Below, in pieces: positions 24,792 through 34,565 of a stretch of DNA of 64,000 nucleotides (the stretch's first letter is position 1; each line of letters opens with the position of its first letter). The notes beneath the pieces are model-generated. The model ran no database searches and was not told where the DNA came from. It saw only the letters and a program-made list of their open reading frames with translations. The position numbers were made by a program, and so were the translations under genes. Source of the stretch: Bacteroidales bacterium (lineage in GTDB: Bacteria; Bacteroidota; Bacteroidia; Bacteroidales; Tenuifilaceae); the NCBI GenBank assembly GCA_013141385.1, contig JABFRB010000043.1, positions 1 through 64,000 of the forward strand, given 5' to 3'.

Positions 24792-25355
24792 TTACTCCAA
24801 CCTCTTACGGTTGATGAAATGGCTTGCAGGTAACCAAATACTTATTCCAATCCCAGCACCAACAATTGCTCCGCATAGAACATCTCCTGGGTAATGAACA
24901 CCTAAGTAAATCCTGCTATAAGAAACGAATGCAGCCCAGAAAAGGAGACCAATGGTAGCCCATCTGTTTTTGAAAAGAAATGATAGGAATACAGCAACAC
25001 CAAATGTATTAGCAGCATGTGATGATATAAACCCATATTGACCCCCGCATTTTCCAACTAAATGCATTAATCCTTGCAAATCGGGATTATGGCAGGGTCT
25101 TAATCGGTGGAATCCGTTTTTAAATATACCCGAAGAAATTCGGTCTGTTGCTACAACAACAATAGTAATGGCAAGTAACCACCATAGCGTTTTCCATCCA
25201 TATTTACGGGCAATAAAGTAGATTAGTAGCAGATAAAATGGTAACCATTGAATTTTCCCCGATACAAAAAGCATAATGGGATCCCAGAATGGGGAATTAA
25301 GACCATTTAGGAATAGGAATAGTTGAGTATCCAGATGTTGAATTATATCAACCAT
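24792..25355 (-). CDS. PAP2-family phosphatase
   Basis: 187 residues with five or six membrane helices. The PAP2 phosphatase motifs are complete: the KNGFHRLRPC region for the K-x6-RP signature, GFISSHAANTFG (PSGH-equivalent, SSHA) and SRIYLGVHYPGDVLCGA (SR-x5-H-x3-D). Acts on lipid phosphates or undecaprenyl-pyrophosphate at the membrane. Its start is 5 nt from the obg stop, so it belongs to the hpt-adk-obg unit. Confidence 0.9.
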   Translation of the reverse strand: MVDIIQHLDTQLFLFLNGLNSPFWDPIMLFVSGKIQWLPFYLLLIYFIARKYGWKTLWWLLAITIVVVATDRISSGIFKNGFHRLRPCHNPDLQGLMHLVGKCGGQYGFISSHAANTFGVAVFLSFLFKNRWATIGLLFWAAFVSYSRIYLGVHYPGDVLCGAIVGAGIGISIWLPASHFINRKRLE

Positions 25356-25359
25356 GAAT

Positions 25360-26352
25360 TTATTCGTTATTGAGTTGCTCCCAGAGCAAATCCTTTAATT
25401 CGGTTATTCCAATGTCAGTTAATGCTGAAATAAAAACAGTTGGTAATTTAGGTAGATCTTTTTTAATGCCTTTCTTGAGTTCATCATCAATCAGGTCGCA
25501 TTTGGAAATAGCAAGCACCCTTTTCTTATCCAACAGCTCGGGGTTATACATTTTTAGCTCGTTAACCAGTATGTCGTACTGTTTACGAATGCTATCGCTA
25601 TCGGCAGGTACCATAAATAATAGCATTGAGTTTCGCTCAATATGTCTAAGGAAACGAAGTCCCAGACCTTTTCCCTCGTGTGCACCCTCAATTATTCCCG
25701 GAATATCAGCCATTACAAACGATCTGCTATCGCGGTAGGATACAATTCCAATGTTGGGAACCAGGGTTGTAAATGGGTAATCGGCAATTTTTGGTTTTGC
25801 TGCTGAAACTACTGATAGTAAGGTCGATTTTCCGGCATTAGGAAATCCAACTAGCCCAATATCGGCAAGTATTTTTAGTTCAAGAATAATGTGCCCTTCA
25901 ATTTCCGGTTCTCCGGGTTGTGCAAATCTAGGGGTTTGTAAAGTGGCTGTTCTGAAATTCCAATTACCTTGTCCGCCTCTTCCCCCTTTCATCAGCATAA
26001 CCAATTCATCTTTACTGGTGATTTCGCAGATTACCTCATCAGTATCGGCGTTTTTGGCTACAGTACCAAGTGGAACCTCAATGATGATATCCTTAGCATC
26101 AGAGCCAGAACAGCGAGCACCGCTCCCCGATTGACCACTTTCAGCAATGATATGCCGTTTATACTTGAGGTGGAGTAGTGTCCACATCTGTTCGCTACCC
26201 TTTAGGTAGATATGACCCCCACGGCCTCCATCTCCGCCATCGGGACCTCCTTTGGGGATGAATTTCTCCCTGCGGAAGTGTACACTTCCTGCGCCCCCTT
26301 TACCCGAACGACAGTAGATTTTTACGTAATCAATAAAATTCGATGATGCCAT
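25360..26352 (-). CDS. obgE: Obg-family GTPase
   Basis: 330 residues: N-terminal Obg glycine-rich domain ([20 protein letters not shown], then GGDGGRGG), followed by the G-domain with GFPNAGKST (G1), [20 protein letters not shown] (G3) and SKCD (G4). It lacks the C-terminal OCT domain of some Obg proteins. An essential ribosome-associated GTPase linked to 50S assembly. Cotranscribed with adk and hpt. Confidence 0.95.
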   Translation of the reverse strand: MASSNFIDYVKIYCRSGKGGAGSVHFRREKFIPKGGPDGGDGGRGGHIYLKGSEQMWTLLHLKYKRHIIAESGQSGSGARCSGSDAKDIIIEVPLGTVAKNADTDEVICEITSKDELVMLMKGGRGGQGNWNFRTATLQTPRFAQPGEPEIEGHIILELKILADIGLVGFPNAGKSTLLSVVSAAKPKIADYPFTTLVPNIGIVSYRDSRSFVMADIPGIIEGAHEGKGLGLRFLRHIERNSMLLFMVPADSDSIRKQYDILVNELKMYNPELLDKKRVLAISKCDLIDDELKKGIKKDLPKLPTVFISALTDIGITELKDLLWEQLNNE

Positions 26353-26384
26353 GGTTTCTTCCCTACAAATCTCTAGTAAATCAA

Positions 26385-26957
26385 TTATAACTCTTTAATC
26401 GTCTTGCAAAGCCTTTCGAATATTTCATCGATGCTACCCATGCCATCAATTGCTTTAAATTTATTCTGTGCTTTGTAGTAATCAGCAACAACTTGGGTGT
26501 ATTCGCTATATATTTTAATTCTATTTTCAATTACAGTTTCATTCTGGTCATCGGGGCGGGCCGAAATAAGCCCTCGGTTAAGCAATCTTTTAACCAATTC
26601 CTTATGATCAACCTCCAGAGCCATCATAAGGGTTATGGAAATGCCTTTGCTACTCAACATTTCATCGAGTTTTTGTGCCTGAATTGTAGTTCTAGGAAAA
26701 CCGTCGAAAATAAACCCTTTCACATTTTTATGAACATCAAGTTCCTTTGCAATAAGGCCGATAACAGTTTCATCGGGAACTAGTTCGCCTTTATCAATGA
26801 TTTTTTTTGCTTCCAGCCCAAGTGGAGTTTGGTTTTGAATTGCTTTACGTAAAATATCTCCGGTTGATAGGTGTTTTAAGTTGTATTTCTCTATCAATTT
26901 TTCGGATTGCGTTCCTTTGCCCGCACCAGGAGGGCCAAATAAAACGATATTTAGCAT
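26385..26957 (-). CDS. adk: Adenylate kinase
   Basis: Started at ATG 26957 ([17 protein letters not shown]) it has 190 residues, the normal short-LID Adk; a start at 26996 adds an unlikely 13-residue leader overlapping hpt. Motifs: P-loop GPPGAGKGT, the NMP-binding STGDILR, FDGFPRT and RPDDQNE of the LID. No zinc-LID Cys residues. Interconverts AMP+ATP and 2 ADP. Confidence 0.95.
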   Translation of the reverse strand: MLNIVLFGPPGAGKGTQSEKLIEKYNLKHLSTGDILRKAIQNQTPLGLEAKKIIDKGELVPDETVIGLIAKELDVHKNVKGFIFDGFPRTTIQAQKLDEMLSSKGISITLMMALEVDHKELVKRLLNRGLISARPDDQNETVIENRIKIYSEYTQVVADYYKAQNKFKAIDGMGSIDEIFERLCKTIKEL

Positions 26958-26988
26958 AGGGTAATTATTAGGATTTATTACTTTTGAT

Positions 26989-27528
26989 TTATTCAACTAT
27001 GGTGTAAATATCGGGTAAATTCCTTCCCAACCCATCATAATCAAGCCCGTACCCTACAATAAAATCATTTGGAATGGATTTGCCAATATAATCTACTTTA
27101 ATGCTACCCTTGTAAGCATCTGGTTTAAATAAGAGCGTGGCAATAAGTAATTGTTCTGGATTTTTTTTTGTTAGTTCTTCGTATAGTTTTTGGAGTGTAA
27201 GACCAGTATCTACAATATCTTCAAGAATAATAACAGTGCGCCCTTCAATAATATCAGTTAGCCCAATAATTTCTTTGATTGTACCTGTTGAAGATGTTCC
27301 TTCGTATGAGGCTAATCTAATAAACGAAATCTCGCAAGGGAATTGAATACGCTTCATCAGATCAGCGGTAAACATAAATGCTCCGTTAAGAATTGACAGA
27401 AATAATGGAGGATTAGTGTTTTTAAAATCGTGGTTGAGTTTGGATGATAATACATCAATGTCCGATTGAATTTCTTCGGAGGTATAGCATAGCTTAAATT
27501 CTAAATCTTTTATTCTCACATTCTTCAT
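26989..27528 (-). CDS. hpt: Hypoxanthine phosphoribosyltransferase
   Basis: 179 residues with the PRPP motif VIILEDIVDTGLT and the SILNGAFMF segment. Salvages hypoxanthine (and guanine) to nucleotides. First gene of the hpt-adk-obg-PAP2 unit. Confidence 0.92.
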   Translation of the reverse strand: MKNVRIKDLEFKLCYTSEEIQSDIDVLSSKLNHDFKNTNPPLFLSILNGAFMFTADLMKRIQFPCEISFIRLASYEGTSSTGTIKEIIGLTDIIEGRTVIILEDIVDTGLTLQKLYEELTKKNPEQLLIATLLFKPDAYKGSIKVDYIGKSIPNDFIVGYGLDYDGLGRNLPDIYTIVE

Positions 27529-27550
27529 AGTTGCATTTGCTTACATTCAG

Positions 27551-27579
27551 CAAAGGTATAAAATAAAGCGATTTGGCAA
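27551..27579 (-). promoter_or_regulatory. Promoter of the hpt-adk-obg operon
   Basis: Minus-strand TACCTTTG (27551-27558) fits the TAnnTTTG -7 box of Bacteroidota, with TTG 18 bases upstream as the -33 element. It lies 23 nt before the hpt start. Confidence 0.65.
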
Positions 27580-28402
27580 TCGATTTTGGATTTGTTGAGA
27601 TAGGAATTCATGTGTTATTCAGAATGTTTAATAGATATCGCACCTTTGGATATGGGCTTTGACGTTTTAATGAGAGAGACAAAAGACTAGTTGTATGTTA
27701 GAAACTTTAGGAATAAACTGATATTTCCCTGCAAATTTTAAGAAACGACTCAAATTCTTATAGTTTGATATTTAAAACTATTAAGTTTTATTTGGTGAAG
27801 AAGGATTTGGTTATGCCAAAGAATTTATCCAAATTCGTCTTCAAGTTGTGCATAGGTAGAATAATGAATTGATATCTATTTTTAACTAAAACATTATTAT
27901 GCATTGTGTTATGCGATTTTTATTCCATTTTTTCAATGGTACAACACGTTAGGGAAAATTAAAATACGACTTAGTTTCTAGTAAATTAATTGCGGTATAT
28001 TATTGGCGAAATTGTTTTGACATATGTCTTTAATAGAAATAGTTAGCAATATTTTGAAATAATTCAAAAATAATTATTTGTTCAAAGATTAATTTAACTC
28101 TCCCTTGCATCTATTCATTAGATATTATACCGATTAGATTGTAATCATGCTGATTGTTAGTGCTAAATATTACTAACTGATGCCTAATCTATATAAAATT
28201 TAATGTAAATACTAAAACACTATTGCCTTTATGGATGAACTGAGAAGTGATGGTTAATTTGTTTCGTTATGATAACGAAGCATTTAATACAAAATGATTT
28301 TTATACGACTATCAGCCCATTATTAAATCTACTAAAAGTAGACCGATCATCATAAATAGGTGCAATTGTTTAGTGATTGAAAACAGTAAAAAAGTAAAAC
28401 CT
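27580..28402. other. Gene-free AT-rich stretch
   Basis: About 820 bp without a convincing frame on either strand, repeat or hairpin. It separates the hpt operon from the 3' end of the symporter gene. A short coding-looking stretch (GYAKEFIQIRLQVV) near 27810-27855 ends at a stop and matches nothing known to me. Confidence 0.4.
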
Positions 28403-29827
28403 TTACTCTACGGTTTTGGGGTTTGGATCAAACTCCCCTTCCCAACGAGCAATAACGGCTGTGGCAAGACAGTTCCCAAGTACATTAACGGAGGTTCTAG
28501 CCATGTCCATCAGTTCATCAATCCCAAGGATAATGTAAATAGGCCATGTTGGCAATCCGAAACTAGCCGCAGTTCCAAGTAATATAACAAGCGATGCTCT
28601 TGGAACACCCGCAACACCCTTGCTGGTAAGCATCAATGTAAATACAATTAGCAATTGTTTATCGATTGAAAGGTGTATCCCACAAACCTGTGCTACAAAA
28701 ACAGTTGCAAGGGAAAGGTAGAGCGTAGTACCATCGAGGTTAAAACTATACCCAGTAGGCATTACAAATGCAACAATTTTACGAGGAACTCCAAATTCCT
28801 CCATACGCTCCATGGCAATAGGCAAAGCAGATTCTGAACTGGTTGTTGCGAAAGCAATGGTCACTGGTTCGGATACGGCTTTAATAAATCCACGGATAGG
28901 AATCCTAAAAAGTAGCGCAATAGGCAATAGAATTCCAAGCACAAAGATTGTAAGCGATACGTATAGCGTTGCCAACAGTTTAAATAGGTTAAAAAGTATA
29001 TCGAGCCCCATGTGTCCAATGCTGTAGGCAATTGCAGCAAAAACAGCAAATGGAGCAAAGTACATAATCACTTGGGTGAATTTGAACATTGTCTCAGCAA
29101 GTGATTCGGTGAATCGAATCATCGGATTTTTGTGCTTATCTTTCAGCATAGCAACTGCAATACCAAATAGTATGCTGAATACAACAATTTGCAGCACCTG
29201 CCCTTCGTAAATCGATTTAGCAATGTTTTCGGGGAAAACATGTAGGATAATATCGCTACCCGTTACGGCTGGCACTTCTTGAATATTGGCCTGGTTTATT
29301 GCTTCTGGAATCTTAACACCTACACCTGCCCCACTCAAATTAATAGCAAAAAGCCCAATAATCAGTGCAAGTGTAGAAACAATTTCAAAATAAACTAACG
29401 ATTTCCATCCCATTCGACCAACCTGTTTTAGGTTGGAATGACCAGCAATTCCAACTACAATGGTTGCGAATAAAAGAGGGGCAATAATGGTTTTTATTAA
29501 TCGGAGGAATATCTTGCTAACAACCTGCATATTTATTGCTATCTGGGGTAAATCGTGTCCAAATTCTGCCCCAACAATCATGCTTATAAGAATCCAAGTA
29601 GTCAACGATTTACGGAATATAGCATAACCTACAATACCTATAATTGCTATCCACCGAAAAATCATAAGAACAGTACTATCTATACTGATAATATCATAGT
29701 GATTAACTAGAGTAAGAATTGAAACTACGAATAAAATCGATAGTAGAATAATTATATAGTAAGCTGGCACCTTACTATTATCCAATTTCTTTATATCGAG
29801 ATTAGGAGAATTATTATTGTTTGTCAA
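28403..29827 (-). CDS. Dicarboxylate/amino acid:cation symporter
   Basis: 474 residues of the DAACS (GltP/DctA) family with eight helices plus re-entrant loops. Signatures seen are the serine-rich loop AFATTSSESALP and the substrate-site helix VMPTGYSFNLDGTTLYLSLA. Residues NLDG and the downstream TSKGVAGVPRAS loop are characteristic. It imports glutamate, aspartate or C4-dicarboxylates with Na+ or H+. The N-terminal region is extended by about 60 residues with two extra hydrophobic helices compared with the shorter GltP proteins. Single-gene unit. Confidence 0.9.
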   Translation of the reverse strand: MTNNNNSPNLDIKKLDNSKVPAYYIIILLSILFVVSILTLVNHYDIISIDSTVLMIFRWIAIIGIVGYAIFRKSLTTWILISMIVGAEFGHDLPQIAINMQVVSKIFLRLIKTIIAPLLFATIVVGIAGHSNLKQVGRMGWKSLVYFEIVSTLALIIGLFAINLSGAGVGVKIPEAINQANIQEVPAVTGSDIILHVFPENIAKSIYEGQVLQIVVFSILFGIAVAMLKDKHKNPMIRFTESLAETMFKFTQVIMYFAPFAVFAAIAYSIGHMGLDILFNLFKLLATLYVSLTIFVLGILLPIALLFRIPIRGFIKAVSEPVTIAFATTSSESALPIAMERMEEFGVPRKIVAFVMPTGYSFNLDGTTLYLSLATVFVAQVCGIHLSIDKQLLIVFTLMLTSKGVAGVPRASLVILLGTAASFGLPTWPIYIILGIDELMDMARTSVNVLGNCLATAVIARWEGEFDPNPKTVE

Positions 29828-29971
29828 TTTGTTTAAATTTTAGTTTAACCTCAATTGCAAACATACTTAATAATTTTATTCGAGCAATTATTGAACCGTC
29901 CCAGTAATTTAATGAGAAATTATGTTTTGGGTTAAAATAAAAACGATTTCCGATTATTGCAATTACTATTG

Positions 29972-31231
29972 TTAATGCAATATTCTACTAATCACTGGCA
30001 TTAGTAATAACATTAACGATAGACCAACCAGAATACCAATTGTGGACCAGCCAATGATATTGTTGATGGGTTTATTCACGTATTGCCCCATTATTTCTTT
30101 TTTATTTACCAATAATATCATACAAACTAAAACTACTGGTAGTAATAGCCCATTTAGCACTTGTGACCAGAGGGATATTTGAATTAATGGTGCATTTGGG
30201 AGAAGGATGATTCCAGCCGCAATAACAAGAATACTTGTGTATAAGGTATAAAATTCAGGTGCTTCTTTCCACTTTTTATCAATCCCCGCTTCAAATCCAA
30301 AGGCTTCGGAGATGTAAAAAGCGGTGGCTAAGGGTAATATTGTAGCAGAGAATATTGAAGCTATAAAAAGTCCAAATGCAAATACTTGAGAAGCAATTCT
30401 ACCTGCCAACGGTTTTAGTGCTAATGCAGCATCCTTTGCCTCATTAATCTGAATACCATTTTTATGAAGAGTTGAAGCGCAAGCAACTACAATAAAGAAG
30501 GCAACAACAACAGTAGCCGTACATCCAACAACGATATCAATTATGGTGTACTTATAATTCTTCATCTTAAGCCCCTTCTCAATTACGGACGATTGCATAT
30601 AGAATAGCATCCATGGGGCTATGGTTGTACCTACGAGTCCAATTATCATCGCAATACTGTCCCCATTTACTTCGAACTGAGGACGAACTATTGCATTGCC
30701 AATTTCACCCCACTCAGGTTTACCCATTAATGCTGAAACAACATACATCAAGAGTGAAATGCTAAAAAGCAAGAAGATACGTTCGGCAATTTTATAGGTT
30801 CCTTTTACAACTAATAGCCACACAAGCATTGCAACAATGGGTACGGAAATATACTTGCTTACCCCTAAAACCTGCATACTACCTGCAACTCCAGCAAATT
30901 CGGTGGTTGTATTTCCAATATCACCAATTAGAAGGCCAAAAAATATAAAAAAGGTAATCTTTACACCAGCATTTTCACGAATTAAATCGGCCAAACCTTT
31001 CCCAGTAACAACGCCCATTCGTGCATTCATCTCCTGAATAACAATTAGGACAATAAACGAAGGGATAAGAGTCCATATTAGGTTATACCCATAAATTGCA
31101 CCCGCAACAGAGTAGGTGGTGATTCCTCCTGCATCGTTATCGACACTCCCTGTGATTATTCCTGGGCCTAGAATTGCAAGAAAAACTGCTAGTCTCCTGA
31201 AAAATCTTTTATTCTTTATCTCTAATGTCAT
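29972..31231 (-). CDS. NRAMP-family divalent metal transporter (magnesium-type, NRMT-like)
   Basis: 419 residues with about 11 helices. The first-helix metal site reads GSVDNDAGG (Asp33-Ala-Gly-Gly36) where Mn/Fe NRAMPs have DPGN. The sixth-helix site reads TIAPWM (near residue 205) where they have MPHN-type Met. The loss of Asn and Met (to Gly and Ala) is the pattern reported for NRAMP-related magnesium transporters, which bind a hydrated ion. It starts 6 nt after an MgtE-like sensor domain gene, so both are made together. Transport of Mg2+ is therefore more likely than Mn2+ or Fe2+; this is inference from residues and context. Confidence 0.8.
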   Translation of the reverse strand: MTLEIKNKRFFRRLAVFLAILGPGIITGSVDNDAGGITTYSVAGAIYGYNLIWTLIPSFIVLIVIQEMNARMGVVTGKGLADLIRENAGVKITFFIFFGLLIGDIGNTTTEFAGVAGSMQVLGVSKYISVPIVAMLVWLLVVKGTYKIAERIFLLFSISLLMYVVSALMGKPEWGEIGNAIVRPQFEVNGDSIAMIIGLVGTTIAPWMLFYMQSSVIEKGLKMKNYKYTIIDIVVGCTATVVVAFFIVVACASTLHKNGIQINEAKDAALALKPLAGRIASQVFAFGLFIASIFSATILPLATAFYISEAFGFEAGIDKKWKEAPEFYTLYTSILVIAAGIILLPNAPLIQISLWSQVLNGLLLPVVLVCMILLVNKKEIMGQYVNKPINNIIGWSTIGILVGLSLMLLLMPVISRILH

Positions 31232-31237
31232 CCCCTT

Positions 31238-32515
31238 TTACCTTTTGAAAGTTCTACGCTTATTCACCAAATCCTCAACAACGTCATCAATAACAACCAT
31301 TCCCTGTAGGATGTTATTTTTATCAATAACAGGAATTGCAAGGAGGTTGTACTTCGAAATAATCTCAGCAATATCATCAATCCCTTGATCATCATAAAGG
31401 TATATGGGTTCCTCTTTCATAATCTGGTTGATTGTTGTCTCTGGTTCGGAGACAATCAAATCGCGAAGCGTAAAGAAACCAATAAGCTCATCATTAGCAT
31501 CGGTAACAAAAAGATTATATAATTCAACAGCCTCAGGTTTTCTGTGACGAATCTCCTTTATAACATCATCTACAGTTTTTGCTGGGTTGTATGCAAGAAT
31601 TTCGGTTGTCATAATACTGCCCACGGAGTCGTCCTCATATTCAAGCAGTTCGCGCACCTCTTGTGACGATTCTGCCTCCATCTCCTTTAGCAAACTTTCG
31701 GCCTTATCATCTTCTAATTCATCAAGGATATCGGCAACCTCATCGGCGGGCATCTTCTCAAGAACGTCGGCAACTTTGCCAATTGGCAAACTTTCAACCA
31801 GATGGATCTGTGCTTCAGTTTCAAGTTCTTCGAGCACATCAGCAGCCTGTTCCTCATCAAGTGCATTGAAAAGGGTTTCGCGTGATGGTCTGCCAAGCTC
31901 CTCCATAATATCTGCTAAATCCGATGGGTGGAGGGTATTAAGTTTTGAGTAAACCTTGGATAGTTTAATGCTATGACTGGAGAAATCGATGGCCTGCACA
32001 TCATCCCATAGGATGAATTTTGCTGGTATGCTGATTCCTAAAAGTGATAGGATGAACTTAATGGGTTTTTCAATGTCAATTCTACGGAGTAACCCTTCAA
32101 TCCCAATATCAACGGCAATGGCAAATGTACCAGCAGGTAAATCAACTAGTCTGATATCGTTAACCCTTACAAGTTTTCGCCCGTTGAGGTCGACAATCTG
32201 TTTGTCCAACATTAATTGCGCCAGGGAGAAACCGTTGTTTCTTACCTCCTCGGTTAATTCAACCAGATTATTGCACTTAACGGTAAGTCGCCCCTCTATT
32301 CTAAACACATCGAAAAATTCGAATGAAAAGAATTTCACGCCCTTTTTTGTTTTGACTTTAACGCCAATAACCTTGGGCTTATCGGGAATATCGTTAGGGT
32401 TGGCTGTAAGAGTATCAACCATTAAATCCTTTACAATACCAATTTTTTTACCTTCGGCATTGTAAACCCTTTTTCCAATAATACGGCTTAAATAAAAAGT
32501 TGAAAGATTTGCCAT
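31238..32515 (-). CDS. PRC-barrel + MgtE cytosolic (N and CBS) domain protein without membrane part
   Basis: 425 residues from ATG 32515, where AGGAGG lies 5 nt upstream (a GTG at 32521 overlaps that site and is less likely). Two PRC-barrel-like regions come first (SRIIGKRVYNAEGKKIG; VDLNGRKLVRVNDIRL). Then comes the MgtE N domain (HPSDLADIMEELGRPSRETLF, ADVLEKMPADEVADILDEL) and two CBS motifs (GSIMTTEILAYNP; LLAIPVIDKNNILQGMVV). The MgtE transmembrane domain is missing. In MgtE this part senses cytosolic Mg2+ and gates the pore. It is followed directly by the NRAMP-type gene and may gate that transporter in trans. Cytosolic. Confidence 0.85.
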   Translation of the reverse strand: MANLSTFYLSRIIGKRVYNAEGKKIGIVKDLMVDTLTANPNDIPDKPKVIGVKVKTKKGVKFFSFEFFDVFRIEGRLTVKCNNLVELTEEVRNNGFSLAQLMLDKQIVDLNGRKLVRVNDIRLVDLPAGTFAIAVDIGIEGLLRRIDIEKPIKFILSLLGISIPAKFILWDDVQAIDFSSHSIKLSKVYSKLNTLHPSDLADIMEELGRPSRETLFNALDEEQAADVLEELETEAQIHLVESLPIGKVADVLEKMPADEVADILDELEDDKAESLLKEMEAESSQEVRELLEYEDDSVGSIMTTEILAYNPAKTVDDVIKEIRHRKPEAVELYNLFVTDANDELIGFFTLRDLIVSEPETTINQIMKEEPIYLYDDQGIDDIAEIISKYNLLAIPVIDKNNILQGMVVIDDVVEDLVNKRRTFKR

Positions 32516-32642
32516 ATTCACCTCCTAATTTTTTACACACAGAAGGCGGATTGGCTTAAAGCAAACTACCTGCCTGTATGCGGGTTAATAATTTGTATCG
32601 CAGGGTCGTCGTCCATATAAATTTTAATACTGATTAGCGTTG
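32516..32642 (-). promoter_or_regulatory. Leader region of the MgtE-like/NRAMP unit
   Basis: About 120 nt lie between the predicted start of transcription and ATG 32515. It carries short complementary words (cctgcgatac and gcatacaggcagg) and ends in AGGAGG. No M-box consensus could be found. A metal-responsive leader is possible but unproven. Confidence 0.35.
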
Positions 32643-32673
32643 CAAAAGTAGGTCTCTCTTTTTATTATCCAAA
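32643..32673 (-). promoter_or_regulatory. Promoter of the MgtE-like/NRAMP unit
   Basis: Minus-strand TTTG, 19 nt spacer, then TACTTTTG (positions 32673-32643): a full-consensus Bacteroidota sigma-ABfr promoter. It is the best promoter seen in the window. Confidence 0.75.
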
Positions 32674-32901
32674 AAAAAAGCGCAAAATTTTGTTAAGAAA
32701 AATGAACAGTAAAAACGGGAAGTATATGTTTTTAATTTGTTTGCTGATTAAACTAACAGGTGTTCAATTTTATCGGAAAAAATAAATCTATTTCTAACTG
32801 TTTTTATAGAACAAGATTTATAAAATAGCACAACCCATTTATTCAACAACCATCATTTAAACAGTGAATATTCAAATAGGTTCTAATTTATTTCCGTTAA
32901 T
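32674..32901. other. AT-rich spacer
   Basis: No gene or repeat seen between the promoter and the 3' end of the VOC gene. Confidence 0.4.
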
Positions 32902-33297
32902 CTACAGATCATTTGGTTGTATTAAATCCCATTTATTTCCATAAATATCTTTGAAAACAGCAACTCTTCCGTAGGATTCATCGGATGGTTCCCGTTCAAT
33001 AACGATTTTTTGTTCGATTAAATTTTTATAATCCCTCTCGAAATTATCAGTGAATAGGAACAAGAAAACTCGCCCACCAGTTTGGTTGCCAACTCTATCT
33101 ATCTGCTCTTTGTCCGATGCTTTTGCAAGAAGTAAGCAACAATCGCCATTTCCATTTGGTTTTATTCGTACCCATCGTTTTGTTTCGCTCAGTTTGGTGT
33201 CCTCAACTAATTCGAAATTTAGTTTTTTAGTATAGAACTCAATTGCTTCATCATAATCTGCCACTAAAATTGAAATATATGCTATTCTCTGATTCAT
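32902..33297 (-). CDS. VOC-family (glyoxalase-fold) protein
   Basis: 131 residues from ATG 33297 (MNQRIAYISILVADYDEAIEFY); a start at 33330 overlaps the Fic stop by 4 nt and is possible. The vicinal-oxygen-chelate fold pattern is complete: DYDEAIEFYTKKLNFEL, WVRIKPNGNGDCCLLLAKA, GRVAVFKDIYGNKWDLIQ with the final DxxGNxxDL metal-loop. Small metal-dependent enzyme or binding protein; substrate unknown. Downstream of and possibly coupled to fic. Confidence 0.85.
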   Translation of the reverse strand: MNQRIAYISILVADYDEAIEFYTKKLNFELVEDTKLSETKRWVRIKPNGNGDCCLLLAKASDKEQIDRVGNQTGGRVFLFLFTDNFERDYKNLIEQKIVIEREPSDESYGRVAVFKDIYGNKWDLIQPNDL

Positions 33298-33326
33298 CGT
33301 TTTTTTTAGATTAAGTATTGTGTTTA

Positions 33327-34403
33327 TCATCGTTTGGATAGAAGTTCAAACAATGGTTGATTAATATAATAATTCCCTGTTCCTAGTTTTTCTTTTCGTA
33401 ACAGTCCATCCTCTGATAGCTTATTTAAATAATTCGCAGCTGTTATTCTTGAAACATTTAGATCCTTAACAACAAACTCAATTTTGGTATAGGGATGTTT
33501 AAAAAGGTTATTCAGTAAATCTTGACTATAAAACTTGTAATTTTCTCTTAATGTGTGCTTGTATTTCATCATCAGATCACGGATTTGAATGATTAATGTT
33601 ATGGTCTCTTTTGATGTTTTTTCAACTCCGTGAATCATAAAAAGCAGCCACTCCTCCCAACTATTTTCGTCTCTAACCTGCTGCAACAACCTATAGTAAT
33701 CAGTTTTATTCTTAATTATATAATTGCTCAAATATAAAATTGGTAAATTCTGAAGGTCTTGAATAAGTAGGTATAGTATGTTAATTATTCTTCCTGTTCT
33801 CCCATTACCATCATAGAAAGGGTGAATGCTCTCGAACTGGTAATGAATTATAGCCATTTTTACCAAGGGATCGTAATCGCACAATTCATTTTGGTTTATA
33901 AATTGTTCCAAATTTGTCATTAAACGACTTATTTCGTCAAAATCTTGTGGTGGTGTATAAATGGTTTCGCCAGTTACAGAACTTTTCAGAGTAGTTCCCG
34001 GCAGTTTTCTAAAACCAGCTTTATTGCTTTCCAACTCTTCCTGGATTTCAAGAATAATTCTATTGGTAAGAAGTCCATTTTCTGTAATCAACTCAAATCC
34101 CTTTTTTAGAGCAGATATGTAGCTCTGCACCTCTTTTGCATTTAAAGAATTAAAACCCTCAAGATTTAATTCAGATTTATACAAATCATCGTGCGTAGTT
34201 ATAATGTTTTCAATTGCTGAGCTGTCCTTTGCTTCCTGTAATCCAAGAGTATTTAGTAGGATAACCTGATTCGGAATGGTTGTTGCAATTCCTTTCAACT
34301 CTGCCAATGCGGCATGAGCCGAAGGTAAAGATTTCAACACTCTTTTGGTTTCTATATCAATCTTTAATGGAAGTTCGGCTAATTTCCAATCTTCGTTTTT
34401 CAT
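33327..34403 (-). CDS. Fic-domain protein (putative AMPylase)
   Basis: 358 residues: Fic N domain, then the catalytic motif ESIHPFYDGNGRTGR (HPFxxGNGR) near residue 190, and a C-terminal winged-helix domain (LNVSRITAANYLNKLSEDGLL). The N-terminal SSAIEN segment (S-x3-E-N) fits the inhibitory alpha helix of class II Fic proteins, which blocks ATP binding. The enzyme transfers AMP or another nucleotide to a protein target. Followed by a VOC gene with a 4-nt overlap if that gene uses its upstream start. Confidence 0.92.
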   Translation of the reverse strand: MKNEDWKLAELPLKIDIETKRVLKSLPSAHAALAELKGIATTIPNQVILLNTLGLQEAKDSSAIENIITTHDDLYKSELNLEGFNSLNAKEVQSYISALKKGFELITENGLLTNRIILEIQEELESNKAGFRKLPGTTLKSSVTGETIYTPPQDFDEISRLMTNLEQFINQNELCDYDPLVKMAIIHYQFESIHPFYDGNGRTGRIINILYLLIQDLQNLPILYLSNYIIKNKTDYYRLLQQVRDENSWEEWLLFMIHGVEKTSKETITLIIQIRDLMMKYKHTLRENYKFYSQDLLNNLFKHPYTKIEFVVKDLNVSRITAANYLNKLSEDGLLRKEKLGTGNYYINQPLFELLSKR

Positions 34404-34565
34404 TATGTAAAGATTTTTATCATTTCTTTACAAACATACACCTATTTGTAAAGAAAATCAAATTTTCTTATCATAACATCCTTGTAATGTATAATTTTTA
34501 GATTTTTTTATACAGAGTATGTTAAAGACAAATCTTATTGGAGGTAGTCTTTCGATGAAAGGATA

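Noticed and set aside
32516-32642. M-box magnesium riboswitch
   Set aside because: The conserved M-box core could not be located in the leader.
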